A stretch of DNA of 64,000 bases, from contig JAKQNR010000021.1 of the NCBI GenBank assembly GCA_029565685.1, positions 62,001-126,000 of the forward strand, read 5' to 3'. A model generated the notes under the pieces. It had not been told where the DNA came from. It worked only from the letters and a program-made list of their open reading frames with translations, and did not search any database. The stretch's first letter is position 1, and each line of letters starts with the position of its first letter. A program made the translations under genes and the position numbers. Positions 63,663 to 64,000 of this stretch are shown piece by piece. The stretch is from a bacterium. GTDB taxonomy: Bacteria; Zhuqueibacterota; Zhuqueibacteria; Residuimicrobiales; Residuimicrobiaceae.

Positions 63663-64000
63663 TTAGAAAGGTTGCTTTTCCTTTTTTTCATTCTCTATGC
63701 TTTTCTTGAGCTCTTCCATCTCCTGCGCCACTTTTTCACGTTTTTTGCGGATCTCGTCCAGTTTTTTCTTTTCTTCCGCCTGCAGCGCGCGGGCCTTTTT
63801 TTCCTCCGGCGTCAGCCGGGTGAACAGGGTGGTGCGGTAGCTGGCGCCAAGCAGAATCTTCCAATCTGCATAGCGCTGCAACAGCGCATTGCGTCCCACT
63901 TCCGCCGAGGTAGGGCGATAGCCGGTCAGACGAAAGTCGCCGGCCAGATCAAAGATAAAATTCTTATACCCTAAAAAACGAACGCCTTGAGAAAAGCGGA
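63663..64000 (-). CDS. Outer-membrane barrel-like protein, C-terminal part (cut by window edge)
   Basis: The frame is open to the window edge, so the start is missing. Visible segments such as RFLGYKNFIFDLAGDFRLTGY and LQRYADWKILLGASYRTTLF, in parts, look like amphipathic beta strands of an outer-membrane barrel. A highly charged helical tail follows (EEKKKLDEIRKKREKVAQEM, then ELKKSIENEKKEKQPF). Such a long charged tail after a barrel is unusual and may reach into the periplasm towards the TPR proteins. It is the first visible gene of the locus. Confidence 0.6.
   Translation of the reverse strand, partial: RFSQGVRFLGYKNFIFDLAGDFRLTGYRPTSAEVGRNALLQRYADWKILLGASYRTTLFTRLTPEEKKARALQAEEKKKLDEIRKKREKVAQEMEELKKSIENEKKEKQPF

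Overview
The window looks like a contig from an uncultured, Gram-negative member of the FCB superphylum, most likely something like KSB1/Calditrichota. The reasons are a short RpoD-type sigma factor without region 1.1, a pyrophosphate-type phosphofructokinase, a DUF5723-like outer-membrane barrel, TonB/TPR envelope genes, secreted glycan-degradation genes, and a polyamine set made of pyruvoyl arginine decarboxylase, a deoxyhypusine-synthase-like protein and agmatinase. Taxonomy is inferred from gene content only. Several promoters have the classical form TTGAC(A/T)-N16/17-TATATT rather than the Bacteroidetes form.

Layout. (1) 1-13.3 kb: a carbohydrate/secreted-protein region with a GH3 C-terminus, a DUF4838-PA14 protein, a GH92 mannosidase-like lipoprotein, an FG-GAP repeat protein, a Tat-exported FAD oxidoreductase, an exported nitrilase-family amidohydrolase and a calcineurin-like phosphoesterase. 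Inside it lie a decayed sodium:solute symporter and a decayed GH78 rhamnosidase. (2) 13.4-16.9 kb: mannose-family PTS genes IIC, IID, HPr and Enzyme I, with no IIA or IIB. (3) 17-20 kb: metK, ahcY and a small lipoprotein, then a broken outer-membrane barrel gene. (4) 21-26.2 kb, minus strand: Tat-exported nitrilase-like protein, PPi-type PFK, prephenate dehydratase, an AI-2E-type permease and a cyclic-nucleotide-binding-domain protein. (5) 26.4-31.6 kb, plus strand: EnvC-like protein, DNA polymerase III delta', RicT/PSP1, an ECF sigma factor and a cellobiose-2-epimerase-like enzyme. (6) 31.6-35.6 kb, minus strand: TPR protein, two M23 peptidases and the RpoD-type sigma factor. (7) 35.8-37.4 kb: a small secreted protein and a MinD-like ATPase with a C-terminal cysteine cluster. 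(8) 37.5-43 kb, minus strand: two radical SAM proteins, a DUF1080 protein, MoxR and DUF58. (9) 43.1-54.1 kb: rlmN, lysine-ketoglutarate reductase and saccharopine dehydrogenase as separate genes, cstA, a GH38 alpha-mannosidase, an orphan barrel-like protein and a ferredoxin-fused aldo/keto reductase. (10) 54.3-56.9 kb: polyamine genes. (11) 57-64 kb, minus strand: an ECF S-component-like protein, a TonB/AgmX-like protein, a small secreted protein, two TPR proteins and an outer-membrane-barrel-like protein cut by the window edge.

How the parts fit. Regions 1 and 9 point to use of mannose- and rhamnose-containing glycans. The three broken genes (symporter, rhamnosidase, outer-membrane barrel) fall in glycan-use or cell-surface functions, while the housekeeping genes around them are intact. 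Region 11 reads as a trans-envelope energy-coupled machine whose remaining parts would lie beyond base 64000. I saw no rRNA, tRNA, CRISPR array, insertion sequence or prophage. The most unusual items are the TonB-TPR locus, the split LKR/SDH pair with a start-site frame anomaly, the polyamine cluster with a 12-bp perfect hairpin between its first two genes, and the run of decayed genes.
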